Shown here: piece by piece, positions 1-8,479 of the stretch
How the letters are laid out: the number at the start of each line of letters is the position of its first letter
Position numbering within the stretch: position 1 is the first letter of the stretch
DNA from: Bacteroidia bacterium
GTDB lineage: Bacteria; Bacteroidota; Bacteroidia; CAIKAF01
NCBI GenBank assembly: GCA_016742095.1
Contig: JACVCJ010000012.1
Coordinates: forward strand, 1 to 64,000
Direction of reading: 5' to 3'
DNA length: 64,000 bases
Program-made: the position numbers and the translations under genes
Notes under the pieces: generated by a model
What the model was told of the DNA's origin: nothing
Databases searched by the model: none
The model's input: the letters and a program-made list of their open reading frames with translations, nothing else

Positions 1-425
1 GCAGCTTCAGATGTGTATAAGGAACCGGTATGGTACAATGCCGGTAAAAGCCCCTGTCCCCTGTATTCTTTACCGATACAGGTCTGTCCGGCGCCCATGA
101 AACGTTCGGGTGGAACGGGACGGTCCTTATATCGCAGGCTGCGCAGCTCCTCGTACATGGGAGCCAGAAGGGGTATCTCGTTACGTAACACCGGGGAAAG
201 GGTAAGGGCATAGGCGACCACTTTCCCGTTGTGCAGTGCGATCAGCTGGGGCGAATGTGCCGCCATCCGGCGCAGCAGGTCCAGGTCGTGTCTCAGGGTC
301 ACAAAGCCTTCTGCCTGTTTTTCATCTTCGGCAAGCTCCGTGACCAGGTTCTGTTTTTGCAGGTCCAGTATGCCCTGCAGCTGTTCTTCCGTTTCGGCCG
401 TCGTTATGATCAGATCCTCGTACAT
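1..425 (-). CDS. GNAT-family N-acetyltransferase, 3' part cut by window edge
   Basis: About 141 codons are visible, read leftwards from an ATG at 425; the end lies outside the window. The translation starts MYEDLIITTAETEEQLQGIL and carries GNAT hallmarks: a mid-protein strand (LIALHNGKVVAYAL) and a C-terminal block GKEYRGQGLLPALY, which is the acetyl-CoA-binding R/Q-x-x-G-x-G/A loop. The substrate is unknown. It is divergent from the MocR-type regulator at 525, and the 99-bp gap holds a dyad operator, so local control by that regulator is likely (inference). The residues nearest the edge (YHTGSLYTSEAA) fit the family poorly, and the underlying DNA resembles a sequencing adapter; see findings. 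Confidence 0.8.
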   Translation of the reverse strand, partial: MYEDLIITTAETEEQLQGILDLQKQNLVTELAEDEKQAEGFVTLRHDLDLLRRMAAHSPQLIALHNGKVVAYALTLSPVLRNEIPLLAPMYEELRSLRYKDRPVPPERFMGAGQTCIGKEYRGQGLLPALYHTGSLYTSEA

Positions 426-467
426 GTATAGATCGTCTTGTTTTTCATTACAAAGCTCCGTGTATTT

Positions 468-511
468 TTTGTATCAATACAGATACAATTTTGTTATTTT
501 TGACCGATACA
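468..511 (+). promoter_or_regulatory. Promoter and dyad operator of the MocR gene
   Basis: A -7 element TATTTTTG (495-502) has a TTTG at 468-471. It is overlapped by the inverted repeat TTGTATC (469-475) / GATACAA (482-488), with a further GATACA at 506-511, just before the ATG at 525. MocR regulators usually bind repeated half-sites in the gap to a divergent gene, so this is probably its own operator (inference). Confidence 0.6.
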
Positions 512-524
512 GTTTGTCAGGATC

Positions 525-1958
525 ATGAAAGCAAAAAACACGCCGGAAAAAGAACACCTGTACCTGCGGATCGCCGGTATCATGGAAAAGCAGATCGCCA
601 GAGAGGTCTGGAAAGTTGGCGATAAACTGCCTTCCATACGGATGATCTGCCGCGAGCACGGCGTAAGTATGAGTACGGCCATGGAGGCCTATTACGAGCT
701 GGAACGCAAGGCCCTGATCGAGTCCCGGCCGCAGTCGGGGTATTATGTGGCCCGTTCGCCGCGCAAACGTCTGCCCGTACCGCAGACCAGCAAACCTTCG
801 GATGCCGAACGCTGCGGGGAACAGGAAGACCTGATCGGGAAAGTGTTCCACAGCCTGAGCAACCGGGATATTACGCGGCTTTCGCTGGGTGTGCCGGCCG
901 ATGAACTGCTGCCCATCGCCCGCCTGAACAAGGGACTGGTACAGGCCATGCGCGAACTGCCGGGCAGCGGCACCGCGTACGAAGATGTACAGGGAAACCC
1001 GCGTCTGCGGCGCCAGATCGCCCGCTGGGCCTTTTCCTGGGAAGGCCGCCTGTCCGAAGAGGACATCGTGACCAGCGCAGGCTGCATGAATGCCCTGGCG
1101 TATTGCATTATGGCCCTCACCAAACGTGGAGACACCATTGCCCTGGAAAGTCCGGTATACACGGGAATTCTGCAGCTGGCGCACAACCTGGGACTGAAAG
1201 TACTGGAACTGCCCACGCACGCGCGTACGGGTGTGGACCCCGACGACCTGAAGAAAGTCCTGCCTAAAAGTAAGGTCTGCCTGCTGGTGAGTAATTTCAA
1301 CAATCCCCTGGGCAGCTGCATGCCGGAGGAGAACAAGCAGGCCGTGGTGCGGCTGATGGAGCAGTACAATGTGCCCCTGATCGAAGACGATATTTACGGC
1401 GATGTGTACTTCGGCGATAATCGTCCGAAATGCTGCAAGACCTATGACGAAAGCGGTATCGTGCTCTGGTGCGGTTCGGTCTCCAAGACCCTGGCCCCTG
1501 GTTACCGCGTGGGCTGGGTGGCGCCCGGCCGTTTCACGGAACAGATCGTACGCCTTAAACTCCTGCATTCGGTTTCTTCCACCACCATTACGCAGGAAGT
1601 GATCGCGCGTTTCCTGGAGAACGGCCGTTACGAAAGTCACCTGCGCCGCCTGCGTCATACCCTGTATGCCAACAGCCTGCAGTTTACCCGCGCCATTGCC
1701 GATTATTTCCCGGAGGGTACACGTGTAAGCCGCCCCCAGGGTGGTTTTGTGCTCTGGGTGGAATTGCCTGAAAAGATCGATACGGCCGAACTGTATGAAG
1801 AGGCCATCCGCCATAAAATAAGCATTGCACCGGGGGCTATTTTTACGCTGAAAAAACAGTTCAGCAACTGTATGCGCCTCAGTTACGGACTGCCCTGGTC
1901 TGAAAAGCTGGATGATTCGCTGATGCAGCTGGGCAATATGGTAAAAAGACGTATGTAA
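525..1958 (+). CDS. MocR/PdxR-type transcriptional regulator (GntR HTH + class I aminotransferase domain)
   Basis: The 477-residue protein has the MocR layout. Residues 1-75 are a GntR winged helix (KLPSIRMICREHGVSMSTAMEAYYELE). About 110-470 is an aminotransferase fold-type I domain with the PLP lysine K321 in GSVSKTLAPGYRVGW, SNFNNPLG and EDDIYGD motifs. Such proteins use bound PLP as a sensor and control a neighbouring amino-acid, amine or vitamin B6 gene rather than acting as free transaminases. It is divergent from the GNAT gene and ends convergently with the DapA-like gene. A second MocR lies at 3468. The ligand is unknown. Confidence 0.92.
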   Translation: MKAKNTPEKEHLYLRIAGIMEKQIAREVWKVGDKLPSIRMICREHGVSMSTAMEAYYELERKALIESRPQSGYYVARSPRKRLPVPQTSKPSDAERCGEQEDLIGKVFHSLSNRDITRLSLGVPADELLPIARLNKGLVQAMRELPGSGTAYEDVQGNPRLRRQIARWAFSWEGRLSEEDIVTSAGCMNALAYCIMALTKRGDTIALESPVYTGILQLAHNLGLKVLELPTHARTGVDPDDLKKVLPKSKVCLLVSNFNNPLGSCMPEENKQAVVRLMEQYNVPLIEDDIYGDVYFGDNRPKCCKTYDESGIVLWCGSVSKTLAPGYRVGWVAPGRFTEQIVRLKLLHSVSSTTITQEVIARFLENGRYESHLRRLRHTLYANSLQFTRAIADYFPEGTRVSRPQGGFVLWVELPEKIDTAELYEEAIRHKISIAPGAIFTLKKQFSNCMRLSYGLPWSEKLDDSLMQLGNMVKRRM

Positions 1959-1963
1959 AGGAA

Positions 1964-2005
1964 TACAGGAAAGCCGGGTATTCTCCGACTCTCCTGTACG
2001 TTTTT
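1964..2005 (+). terminator. Rho-independent terminator of MocR gene
   Basis: TACAGGA (1964-1970) pairs with TCCTGTA (1992-1998), followed by TTTTT (2001-2005), right after the stop at 1958. Confidence 0.6.
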
Positions 2006-2007
2006 GT

Positions 2008-2889
2008 TTACAGGGCGCCGCAGTTCTCTAAGATCTGCTTCAGCTCCTGTTTTTCTGCCGGGCTCAGCGGCTGCAACGGACTGCGCAGGTGTCCGGCCTC
2101 TACGCCCTGGAGCTCCAGACCGGCCTGTATTGCCCTGGGCAGGCCTTTGGCCACGATAAAGCGCAGCAGTTCGCTCTGGCGGTAAAACAGGCTGCGGGCT
2201 TCCTCCAGCCGGTCCTGCTGCACGGCTTCATACAGACTTCGGTTCAGTTCCGGCACCAGGTTGGGTGCTGCTGTACACCAGCCTTTCGCGCCGGCGGCAA
2301 AGGCGGCCAGGGCCAGCGGGTTGGAACCGTTGTAGAATGCAACGTCTTCCCCCAGCTCGCTGCGCAGACTGTGCATACGCTGTATATCGCCCGTACTTTC
2401 CTTGATCATGCACACATTAGGGATCTGCAGCAGGCGTTTCAGCAGAGCCGGCGCCATGTCCAGTCCGCCTGTGGCCGGATTGTTATAAGCCATCACGGGA
2501 ATGGAAATACTGCCCGCCACGGCTTCGTAATGCCTGTAGATCTCTTCTTCACTCAGTTTCCAGTAACTCATGGGAATGATCATTACGGCGTCCACTCCGG
2601 CTTTTTCGGCAAAACGGGCATGATGTATGGTGCGTTCTGTAGTGAGATGCGATACACCGGCCAATATAGGCAGGCGGCCGTTCACCTGTTCGGCCGTGGC
2701 CGTGATCAGGGCTTCGCGTTCGGCATCGTTCAGGTAGGGAAGTACACCGGTACTGCCCAGGGGCGCAATGGCATCGGCTCCCGATTGTACCAGGCGTTCG
2801 GTAAGCCGGCGGAAGAGGGACAGGTCTACCTGTCCGTTCTCACGGAAAGGAGTAACGGAATAGGCAATGATACCTTTTAGTATAGTCAT
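2008..2889 (-). CDS. Dihydrodipicolinate synthase/N-acetylneuraminate lyase family protein
   Basis: The 293-residue TIM-barrel protein has the family signatures: GSTG at 45-48 (pyruvate carboxylate binding), the catalytic tyrosine Y135 in PVMAYNNP, and the Schiff-base lysine K163 in MIKESTGD. Family members condense or cleave pyruvate-type 2-keto acids with an aldehyde. The biosynthetic DapA role is not implied, because the gene sits with a cupin gene and a divergent MocR regulator, which suggests an inducible catabolic aldolase or lyase (inference). It lies 20 bp downstream of the cupin gene, probably in one transcript. Confidence 0.9.
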   Translation of the reverse strand: MTILKGIIAYSVTPFRENGQVDLSLFRRLTERLVQSGADAIAPLGSTGVLPYLNDAEREALITATAEQVNGRLPILAGVSHLTTERTIHHARFAEKAGVDAVMIIPMSYWKLSEEEIYRHYEAVAGSISIPVMAYNNPATGGLDMAPALLKRLLQIPNVCMIKESTGDIQRMHSLRSELGEDVAFYNGSNPLALAAFAAGAKGWCTAAPNLVPELNRSLYEAVQQDRLEEARSLFYRQSELLRFIVAKGLPRAIQAGLELQGVEAGHLRSPLQPLSPAEKQELKQILENCGAL

Positions 2890-2909
2890 AGTTTATTTTA
2901 GTATAATTA

Positions 2910-3368
2910 TTAAAGATCGCGCCCTTCTTCTTCGCGCAGGGCCACGCCTAAATTCTGTAGCTGGGGTGCATTTTCACAGGCGATGTACCGGGCCGGTTCC
3001 GAATTGCTCAGGTTCTGGTGGCAGTGCCAGGCCCAGGAGGGAATGTACACTGCATCGCCGGCCTGCCATTCTACTTTTTCGTCTTCGATCTCCGTATAAC
3101 CCTTGCCTTCGAGTACATACAGCACGGTCTCGTATGTGTGCCGGTGCCGGTTGGTCAGCTGTCCGGGTAACAGTCCGCCGATGGTCATGCTCACATTCTG
3201 CGTGGGCAGGTCCACAAAAAATACGGGATGTTTGCGCTCGCCGGAGAACTGATCATGTGCGCCGGCACTTTCCACGGCCGGGTGGATCAGCTTTCCGGGT
3301 TTTACAAATACAGGCCGGGCATAGGTCTGGTGAAAATCTGCCGATGTGAAATTTTTTGGATCATTCAT
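2910..3368 (-). CDS. Cupin-domain protein
   Basis: A 152-residue single-cupin protein. Motif 1 is G(70)-x4-HRHTYE with H75, H77 and E80. Motif 2 follows as AGDAVYIPSWAWHCH with H115 and H117. These are metal ligands typical of small dioxygenase- or isomerase-like cupins, somewhat like gentisate-dioxygenase cupins. It is the first gene of a two-gene unit with the DapA-like lyase and is divergent from MocR at 3468. A role in the same small-molecule pathway is likely but the reaction cannot be named. Confidence 0.85.
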   Translation of the reverse strand: MNDPKNFTSADFHQTYARPVFVKPGKLIHPAVESAGAHDQFSGERKHPVFFVDLPTQNVSMTIGGLLPGQLTNRHRHTYETVLYVLEGKGYTEIEDEKVEWQAGDAVYIPSWAWHCHQNLSNSEPARYIACENAPQLQNLGVALREEEGRDL

Positions 3369-3425
3369 GGTCTTACTTTTTTTAGATGAATTAATGATGT
3401 CTGGAATTCCACTGCAAATTTTGTG

Positions 3426-3473
3426 TATTTTTGGATGGTCATACTACGCCAGTTTTAACTAAAACAGATGGTC
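3426..3473 (+). promoter_or_regulatory. Promoter region of second MocR gene with GATGGTC direct repeats
   Basis: A -7 match TATTTTTG (3426-3433) is followed at once by GATGGTC (3434-3440). The same heptamer recurs at 3467-3473, 33 bp (about three helical turns) away, overlapping the start codon. Spaced direct repeats are the usual MocR-binding layout; the assignment here is inference. Confidence 0.45.
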
Positions 3474-4928
3474 CAGATGCTACGACCCTGGAAAACGATA
3501 CTCAGCATAGAATTAGACTGCGGAAAAGCCGTGTTTCAGCAGATCGCCGACGGCATTATACAGGAAATACGCCGGGGCCGTCTGAAACCGGGTACGCCAC
3601 TGCCGGGTACACGGGTACTGGCCTCCGATCTGGGGGTGAACCGTAAGACCGTGGTTACAGCCTACGAAGAACTGATCGCCGAAGGCTGGCTGGATACGGC
3701 CTATAAAAAAGGGACCTTCGTTTCTCTGAAATTGCCCGAAACCAGGGGACGTAAAAAGCTACATCTTCCTGCGGAAAAACCCGCTTTTCATTTTAATGAA
3801 TTCGACCGGAAGTTCGTTCTACATAACACAGAGAATATTTCTCTTGAGTTTAACGACGGCCTGCCGGATGTGCGCCTGGCCCCCCTGGATGCATTGGCCC
3901 GGGCGTATAAGCGTATTTTTCAGCAGAAGGCCCGCTGGCGTATGATGAGCTATGGCAGCGAAAGGGGAGAGGAACGTCTGCGTACGGCCATTGCTGCCAT
4001 GTTGCTGCACGACCGCGGACTCTTTACATCCGATAATGGTATATGCATCACGCGGGGTAGCCAGATGGCGCTGTATCTTACTGCACAGACCCTGGTAGAA
4101 CCCGGCGATACCGTGCTGATCGAAACACCCGGTTATCCCCCGGCCCGGGAAGCCTTCCGGAAAGCGGGCGCGCAGATCATACCTGTACCGGTGGATGCCG
4201 GCGGACTGCGTACCGATCTGCTGGAGGAGATATGCCGCAAACAGCGCGTAAAAGCCATATACGTTACCCCGCACCACCAGTTCCCGACCACCGTAAGTAT
4301 GAAGGCCGACCGCCGCCTGGAGCTGATCGCCCTTTCGAACCGCTATGGCTTTGCCATTGTGGAAGACGATTATGACCACGAGTTCCATTTTGGTATGCGC
4401 AGCATCCTGCCCCTGGCCAGCGACGAACAGGCTGCCAACATCATTTATATAGGTTCGCTCAGTAAACTGCTGGCTCCCTCCGTACGTGTGGGGTATGTGA
4501 TTGCTTCCCCGGCATTCATACAGTCGCTGGCGTCTTTACGTATACTCATTGACCGGCAGGGTGATCCCGTACTGGAAAATGCCGTGGCCGAACTCATGGA
4601 AGAGGGTGAAATAAGCCGCCATGCCCGCAGGGCCCTGGCTGTATACAGGGAGCGTCGCGAACATATGGAACAGTGTTTACAGAAAGAGTTAAAAGACAAG
4701 GTATATTTCAGCCGGCCGGAAGGAGGTCTGGCTTATTGGGTGCAATTCCGGAAACAACAGGATATGGACCTTTTGTTACGTAAAGCGAACAGTAGAGGAT
4801 TGGGTATTATGCCGGCTGAACCCTGTTCGTTTAACGGAACAAGGCTGAATGCCCTCCGCCTGGGTTATGCTTCCTTAACCCCGGAAGAAGCGGCAAGGGG
4901 AATACAGATCATCCGGGACATATTGTAA
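3468..4928 (+). CDS. MocR/PdxR-type transcriptional regulator (second copy)
   Basis: A 486-residue PLP-dependent GntR regulator. It has an N-terminal winged helix (about 15-85; PLPGTRVLASDLGVNRKTVV) and an aminotransferase domain with K333 in YIGSLSKLLAPSVRVGYV, HHQFPTTVSM and VEDDYDHEF. It is a paralogue of the regulator at 525 but clearly diverged. It is divergent from the cupin/DapA-like pair, so control of those two genes is the simplest reading. The start at 3468 could instead be the in-frame ATG at 3477. Confidence 0.92.
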   Translation: MVQMLRPWKTILSIELDCGKAVFQQIADGIIQEIRRGRLKPGTPLPGTRVLASDLGVNRKTVVTAYEELIAEGWLDTAYKKGTFVSLKLPETRGRKKLHLPAEKPAFHFNEFDRKFVLHNTENISLEFNDGLPDVRLAPLDALARAYKRIFQQKARWRMMSYGSERGEERLRTAIAAMLLHDRGLFTSDNGICITRGSQMALYLTAQTLVEPGDTVLIETPGYPPAREAFRKAGAQIIPVPVDAGGLRTDLLEEICRKQRVKAIYVTPHHQFPTTVSMKADRRLELIALSNRYGFAIVEDDYDHEFHFGMRSILPLASDEQAANIIYIGSLSKLLAPSVRVGYVIASPAFIQSLASLRILIDRQGDPVLENAVAELMEEGEISRHARRALAVYRERREHMEQCLQKELKDKVYFSRPEGGLAYWVQFRKQQDMDLLLRKANSRGLGIMPAEPCSFNGTRLNALRLGYASLTPEEAARGIQIIRDIL

Positions 4929-4932
4929 GAAA

Positions 4933-4962
4933 GTCCCGCCGCGTCAAACGACGGGACCCTGA
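4933..4962. terminator. Bidirectional hairpin between convergent genes
   Basis: GTCCCG (4933-4938) and CGGGAC (4952-4957) form a stem between the MocR stop (4928) and the thioredoxin-like stop (4968). No long T-run follows. Confidence 0.5.
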
Positions 4963-4967
4963 AGGGT

Positions 4968-5201
4968 TTAGCCTTTTACGTCGGCCAGGCTGGCACCGAA
5001 ATTGATATGAAGTACATTGCCCGAACCGGTTAAAAGGGCCGGAACGGACTTAACACCGGCTTTTTCCGCTTCGGCGATACGGCTTCGGTCTTCCCCGAGA
5101 TGCACTACTTCTACGTTAGCGGCACCGATCAGGTCCAGGATCTCCTGCTCTGCACTTACACATACGGGACAGCCGGCATGATAAAAAATGACTTTGTTCA
5201 T
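4968..5201 (-). CDS. Small thioredoxin/glutaredoxin-like protein
   Basis: A 77-residue protein with a CPVC redox motif (C11-C14) after a first strand KVIFYHAG and the cis-proline loop KSVPALLT; the size is that of a minimal thioredoxin or glutaredoxin fold. No signal peptide, so it is cytosolic. The partner is unknown. A minus-strand -7 match (CAAAACTA on the plus strand, 5244-5251) suggests its own promoter. Confidence 0.85.
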   Translation of the reverse strand: MNKVIFYHAGCPVCVSAEQEILDLIGAANVEVVHLGEDRSRIAEAEKAGVKSVPALLTGSGNVLHINFGASLADVKG

Positions 5202-5320
5202 TGTGAAACTGTTGTTAAAATTTGCATGGCATTATTGCCGCTACAAAACTACTTTCCACAGCCGGGGCCTGTTTCCGCCAGTTTTGTAATTTTGAGGCAG
5301 AACTGGTCCCCTGCCTGCCG

Positions 5321-5366
5321 TTTGCTGGTATTGAAAATAGATGTATATTTGTCGACTGATTAGTCG
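5321..5366 (+). promoter_or_regulatory. tetR promoter with palindromic operator
   Basis: TTTG (5321-5324), 19 bases, then TATATTTG (5344-5351), both perfect matches to the Bacteroidota consensus. The 14-bp dyad CGACTGATTAGTCG (5353-5366) lies at the predicted start of transcription, as expected for TetR autorepression. Confidence 0.75.
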
Positions 5367-5372
5367 GTTTTT

Positions 5373-5936
5373 ATGCTGGATAAACGAAAGGAAATATTAT
5401 CTGCGGCCCTGCGGCTTTTTGCAGAGTCGGGCTTTCACGGTACGCCCACGAGTAAGATCGCGCGGGAAGCCGGGGTGGCCAACGGTACCCTGTTCCATTA
5501 TTTTGCCACGAAAGATGAGCTCATCGTGGCCCTGTACATCGATATAAAAGAGCGACTGGCCTGTCACATAGAAGAACATGCGGCCGACGACGGTTCCCTG
5601 AAAGGGCGTCTCAAAGAGCAGTTCCTGAATGCCCTGTACTGGGCCCTCGATCATTCCGACGAATTCCGCTTTATACAACAGTTCGTGTCTTCGCCGTACC
5701 CGGCCCTGGTGCCACATGAACAGATCGAAATGCACACGCGCAAACATACGCAGCTGCTGCAGAAGGCCATCGAGGACGGCAAGATCAAATCCCTGCCGGT
5801 CGACTATATTTTTATGCTGATCAACAGTGTGATCATGGGCCTGCACGGCTATTTGGACAGTAACGATTTTTCGAAATCGACGCAGCACGAACTTATCAAC
5901 GAAACGTTCGAACTCCTCTGGGATATGCTGCGCTAA
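5373..5936 (+). CDS. TetR/AcrR-family transcriptional regulator
   Basis: A 187-residue protein with a classic TetR HTH at residues 5-50 ([36 protein letters not shown]) and a helical ligand domain. A dyad operator overlaps its own promoter, and a near-identical dyad precedes the MBL-fold gene 45 bp downstream. It is probably the repressor of both. The ligand is unknown. Confidence 0.93.
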   Translation: MLDKRKEILSAALRLFAESGFHGTPTSKIAREAGVANGTLFHYFATKDELIVALYIDIKERLACHIEEHAADDGSLKGRLKEQFLNALYWALDHSDEFRFIQQFVSSPYPALVPHEQIEMHTRKHTQLLQKAIEDGKIKSLPVDYIFMLINSVIMGLHGYLDSNDFSKSTQHELINETFELLWDMLR

Positions 5937-5955
5937 AAAAATTAAATTCAAGGTA

Positions 5956-5971
5956 GATTGATTAGTCAATC
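5956..5971 (+). promoter_or_regulatory. Second TetR operator, upstream of the MBL-fold gene
   Basis: The palindrome GATTGATTAGTCAATC shares the core TGATTAGTC with the dyad at 5353-5366 and lies 10 bases before the ATG at 5982. Confidence 0.65.
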
Positions 5972-5981
5972 TGTGAATAAA

Positions 5982-7112
5982 ATGAAACGATTTAAACGAA
6001 TAATTAAACGAACAATGATCATAACAAGCTCTGTTATTGCCATACTGGTCCTTGCGGGCGTATTGTTCATGCAACAGCCCCGCTTTGGCCGGGCTCCTTC
6101 GGGCGCGCGCCTGGAGCGTATCAAACAGTCGCCGCATTATGCCGACGGCGCTTTCCAGAACCTGAGTCCGACCCCGGCCCTGGCCGAAGGCAAGACCTTT
6201 GCCGGCGTATTGTGGGAATTTCTTTTTTCGTCCCGCGAACGCCTTAAACCGCTGGATTCCATTCCTTCCGTAAAGACCGATCTGCTGGATCTGCCTGCAG
6301 GGGAAAACGTGCTGGTATGGTTCGGGCACTCGTCCTACTTTATGAAGATCGACGGCAAAACTTTCCTGGTGGACCCGGTGCTCAGCGGGGCGGCCTCTCC
6401 GGTATCCTTTACCACCCGCAGTTTTAAAGGCAGTGATGTATATACGCCCGAAGATTTTCCGCATATCGACTACCTCTTTATTTCACACGACCACTGGGAC
6501 CACCTCGATTATGAGACCGTAATGGCCCTGAAACCGAAGATCGGCACTATTGTGACCGGTCTGGGTACGGGCGAACACCTGGAACGCTGGGGCTTTGATC
6601 CGGCTATGGTCCGCGAGGAGGACTGGAATACCGAGGTGAAACTCGACAGCGGCTTTACCGTGTATACCACGCCGGCCCGGCACTTTTCGGGACGCGGCTT
6701 CCGCCGTAACCGTGCGCTCTGGACCTCTTTTGCGCTGCATACTCCGGGCATGCGGCTGTATATCGGGGGTGACAGCGGTTACGATACCCATTTTGCCGAG
6801 ATCGGTAAAAAGTACGGGCCTTTCGACCTGGCCATTCTCGAGAACGGACAGTACGACGAGAACTGGAAATACATACACATGATGCCCGAACAGGTAGTGC
6901 AGGCTGCTGCTGATCTGCATGCGGTGACGCTGTTCCCCGTGCATTCGTCCAAGTTCGCACTGGGCAACCACGCCTGGGACGATCCGCTGAAACGGGTTAC
7001 GGCAGCCGCAAAACAAAAAGGCCAGAAACTCATTACACCGCGTATCGGCGAAAAGGTAAGCCTGGGCGATAGCACGCAGCTTTTTACGGAATGGTGGACA
7101 GACCTGCGCTGA
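5982..7112 (+). CDS. Membrane-anchored MBL-fold hydrolase (NAPE-PLD/UlaG-like)
   Basis: A 376-residue metallo-beta-lactamase-fold protein. One N-terminal membrane anchor (about 11-30, IITSSVIAILVLAGVLF) precedes the domain with metal ligands H169, H171, D173 and H174 in SHDHWDHLD, then GDSGYDTHF and FPVHSSKF. The overall pattern resembles bacterial homologues of N-acyl-phosphatidylethanolamine phospholipase D. I chose the ATG at 5982; a TTG at 5958 is in frame but lies inside the operator. Regulation by the adjacent TetR protein is likely. The substrate, perhaps an envelope lipid, is inference. Confidence 0.88.
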   Translation: MKRFKRIIKRTMIITSSVIAILVLAGVLFMQQPRFGRAPSGARLERIKQSPHYADGAFQNLSPTPALAEGKTFAGVLWEFLFSSRERLKPLDSIPSVKTDLLDLPAGENVLVWFGHSSYFMKIDGKTFLVDPVLSGAASPVSFTTRSFKGSDVYTPEDFPHIDYLFISHDHWDHLDYETVMALKPKIGTIVTGLGTGEHLERWGFDPAMVREEDWNTEVKLDSGFTVYTTPARHFSGRGFRRNRALWTSFALHTPGMRLYIGGDSGYDTHFAEIGKKYGPFDLAILENGQYDENWKYIHMMPEQVVQAAADLHAVTLFPVHSSKFALGNHAWDDPLKRVTAAAKQKGQKLITPRIGEKVSLGDSTQLFTEWWTDLR

Positions 7113-7357
7113 TGTTTGAAAAACATAAATTTTAGCGAAAAGATATTTTAGGTGAGCAGACTCCGGGCAATGCGCAGTGTTTAGTGTGATCATATGCCGT
7201 CGGGAAGAAGATGTAGGCAGAGGCAGGTAAACAGCAATGATGAAAGGAAAACTATTCTGTTTGAATTATACAAATACCTGTTTCGTTTTAACAAGGACCG
7301 TATGCCCGGGGTTTCTCACCTTTGTTTCGTTATAAACAACAACCAAAAACAGCAATT

Positions 7358-8380
7358 ATGAAATACAATCTATTGGGAAATACGGGTCTGCTGGTTTCCG
7401 AGCTTTGCCTCGGCACTATGACCTTTGGCGGACAGGATGCCGGTATCTGGAGTGCGATCGGGAAATTACAGCAGGACGAAGTGAACGGACTTATGAAAAC
7501 CGCCCTGGACGCGGGAATTAACTTTGTAGATACGGCCAATGTATATTCCTACGGCCAATCGGAAGAACTGCTGGGACGTTCGTTACAGCAACTCGGTATC
7601 AAACGCGACGAGATCGTTATTGCAACCAAGGTGCGCGGACGCATGAACGAAAAACCCAACAGTGCGGGTCTTTCCCGTTACCATATATTTAATTCGGTGG
7701 ACCAGAGCCTGCAACGCCTGCAGACGGACCATATCGACCTGCTGTATGTACACGGTGTGGACCCGCTGACGCCGGTGGAAGAGATCATGCGTTCCCTGAA
7801 CGAGATCGTGCTCAGTGGTAAGGTACGCTACATTGCCGTATGTAACTGGCCTGCCTGGATGGTGATGAAGGCCCGCGGTATTGCACAGGCCAACGGCTGG
7901 AACAATTTTGTGGGTTTACAGTATTACTATTCGGTGGCCGGCCGCGATATCGAGCGCGAAATTCTGCCCCTGGCCAGGGACCAGAACCTGGCCGTAATGC
8001 CCTGGAGTCCGCTCGCCGGAGGTTTCCTCAGCGGTAAATATACCCGTGATAATGCTGCCGGAGAAGATTCCCGCCGCCTGGTGTTCGATTTTCCGCCGGT
8101 GAACAAAGAAAAGGCTTACGACATTATCGGTGTAATGGCAGAGATCGCTTCGCAGCACGGCAAAACGGTGGCTGAAGTGGCCCTGGCCTGGGTACGTCAG
8201 CAGCCCGGAATTACCAGTACCATCATCGGTGCCAAACGCCCGGAACAGCTGGAACACAATATCCGCTCCACAGAACTGGAACTTACGGCAGACAATCTGC
8301 TGCGTATTGCGGAGGTAAGTGCACTGTCTGCCGAATACCCCGGCTGGATGGTGGAGCGCCAGACGGCAGACCGCAGTTAA
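7358..8380 (+). CDS. Aldo/keto reductase
   Basis: A 340-residue NADPH-dependent AKR with the full tetrad: D58 and Y63 (FVDTANVYSYGQSEE), K91 (IATKVRG) and H132 (LLYVHGVDP). C-terminal cofactor loops IIGAKRPEQLEHN are present. The length and N-terminal motif RLGNTGL-like (LLGNTGLLVSELCLGT) match the YajO/Tas-like group. The ATG at 7358 starts the conserved MKYNLLGNTG; an in-frame TTG 12 codons upstream is rejected. The 245 bases upstream hold no other gene. Confidence 0.93.
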   Translation: MKYNLLGNTGLLVSELCLGTMTFGGQDAGIWSAIGKLQQDEVNGLMKTALDAGINFVDTANVYSYGQSEELLGRSLQQLGIKRDEIVIATKVRGRMNEKPNSAGLSRYHIFNSVDQSLQRLQTDHIDLLYVHGVDPLTPVEEIMRSLNEIVLSGKVRYIAVCNWPAWMVMKARGIAQANGWNNFVGLQYYYSVAGRDIEREILPLARDQNLAVMPWSPLAGGFLSGKYTRDNAAGEDSRRLVFDFPPVNKEKAYDIIGVMAEIASQHGKTVAEVALAWVRQQPGITSTIIGAKRPEQLEHNIRSTELELTADNLLRIAEVSALSAEYPGWMVERQTADRS

Positions 8381-8409
8381 GCAGAGAATTCCATATATAT
8401 ACCATGTTT

Positions 8410-8449
8410 CAGAAAAGGGGATGCACAGGCGTTCCCTTTCCTGTTTTTT
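8410..8449 (+). terminator. Terminator after aldo/keto reductase
   Basis: CAGAAAAGGG (8410-8419) pairs, with one mismatch, with CCCTTTCCTG (8434-8443), followed by six Ts. Confidence 0.6.
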
Positions 8450-8479
8450 GTAACGCTTTACGATGCGCACTCGGGCTCA

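Noticed and set aside
474-1814. A 446-codon open frame antisense to the first MocR gene
   Set aside because: It mirrors a well-supported gene, has no domain signature and has a composition typical of a shadow frame in G+C-rich DNA.
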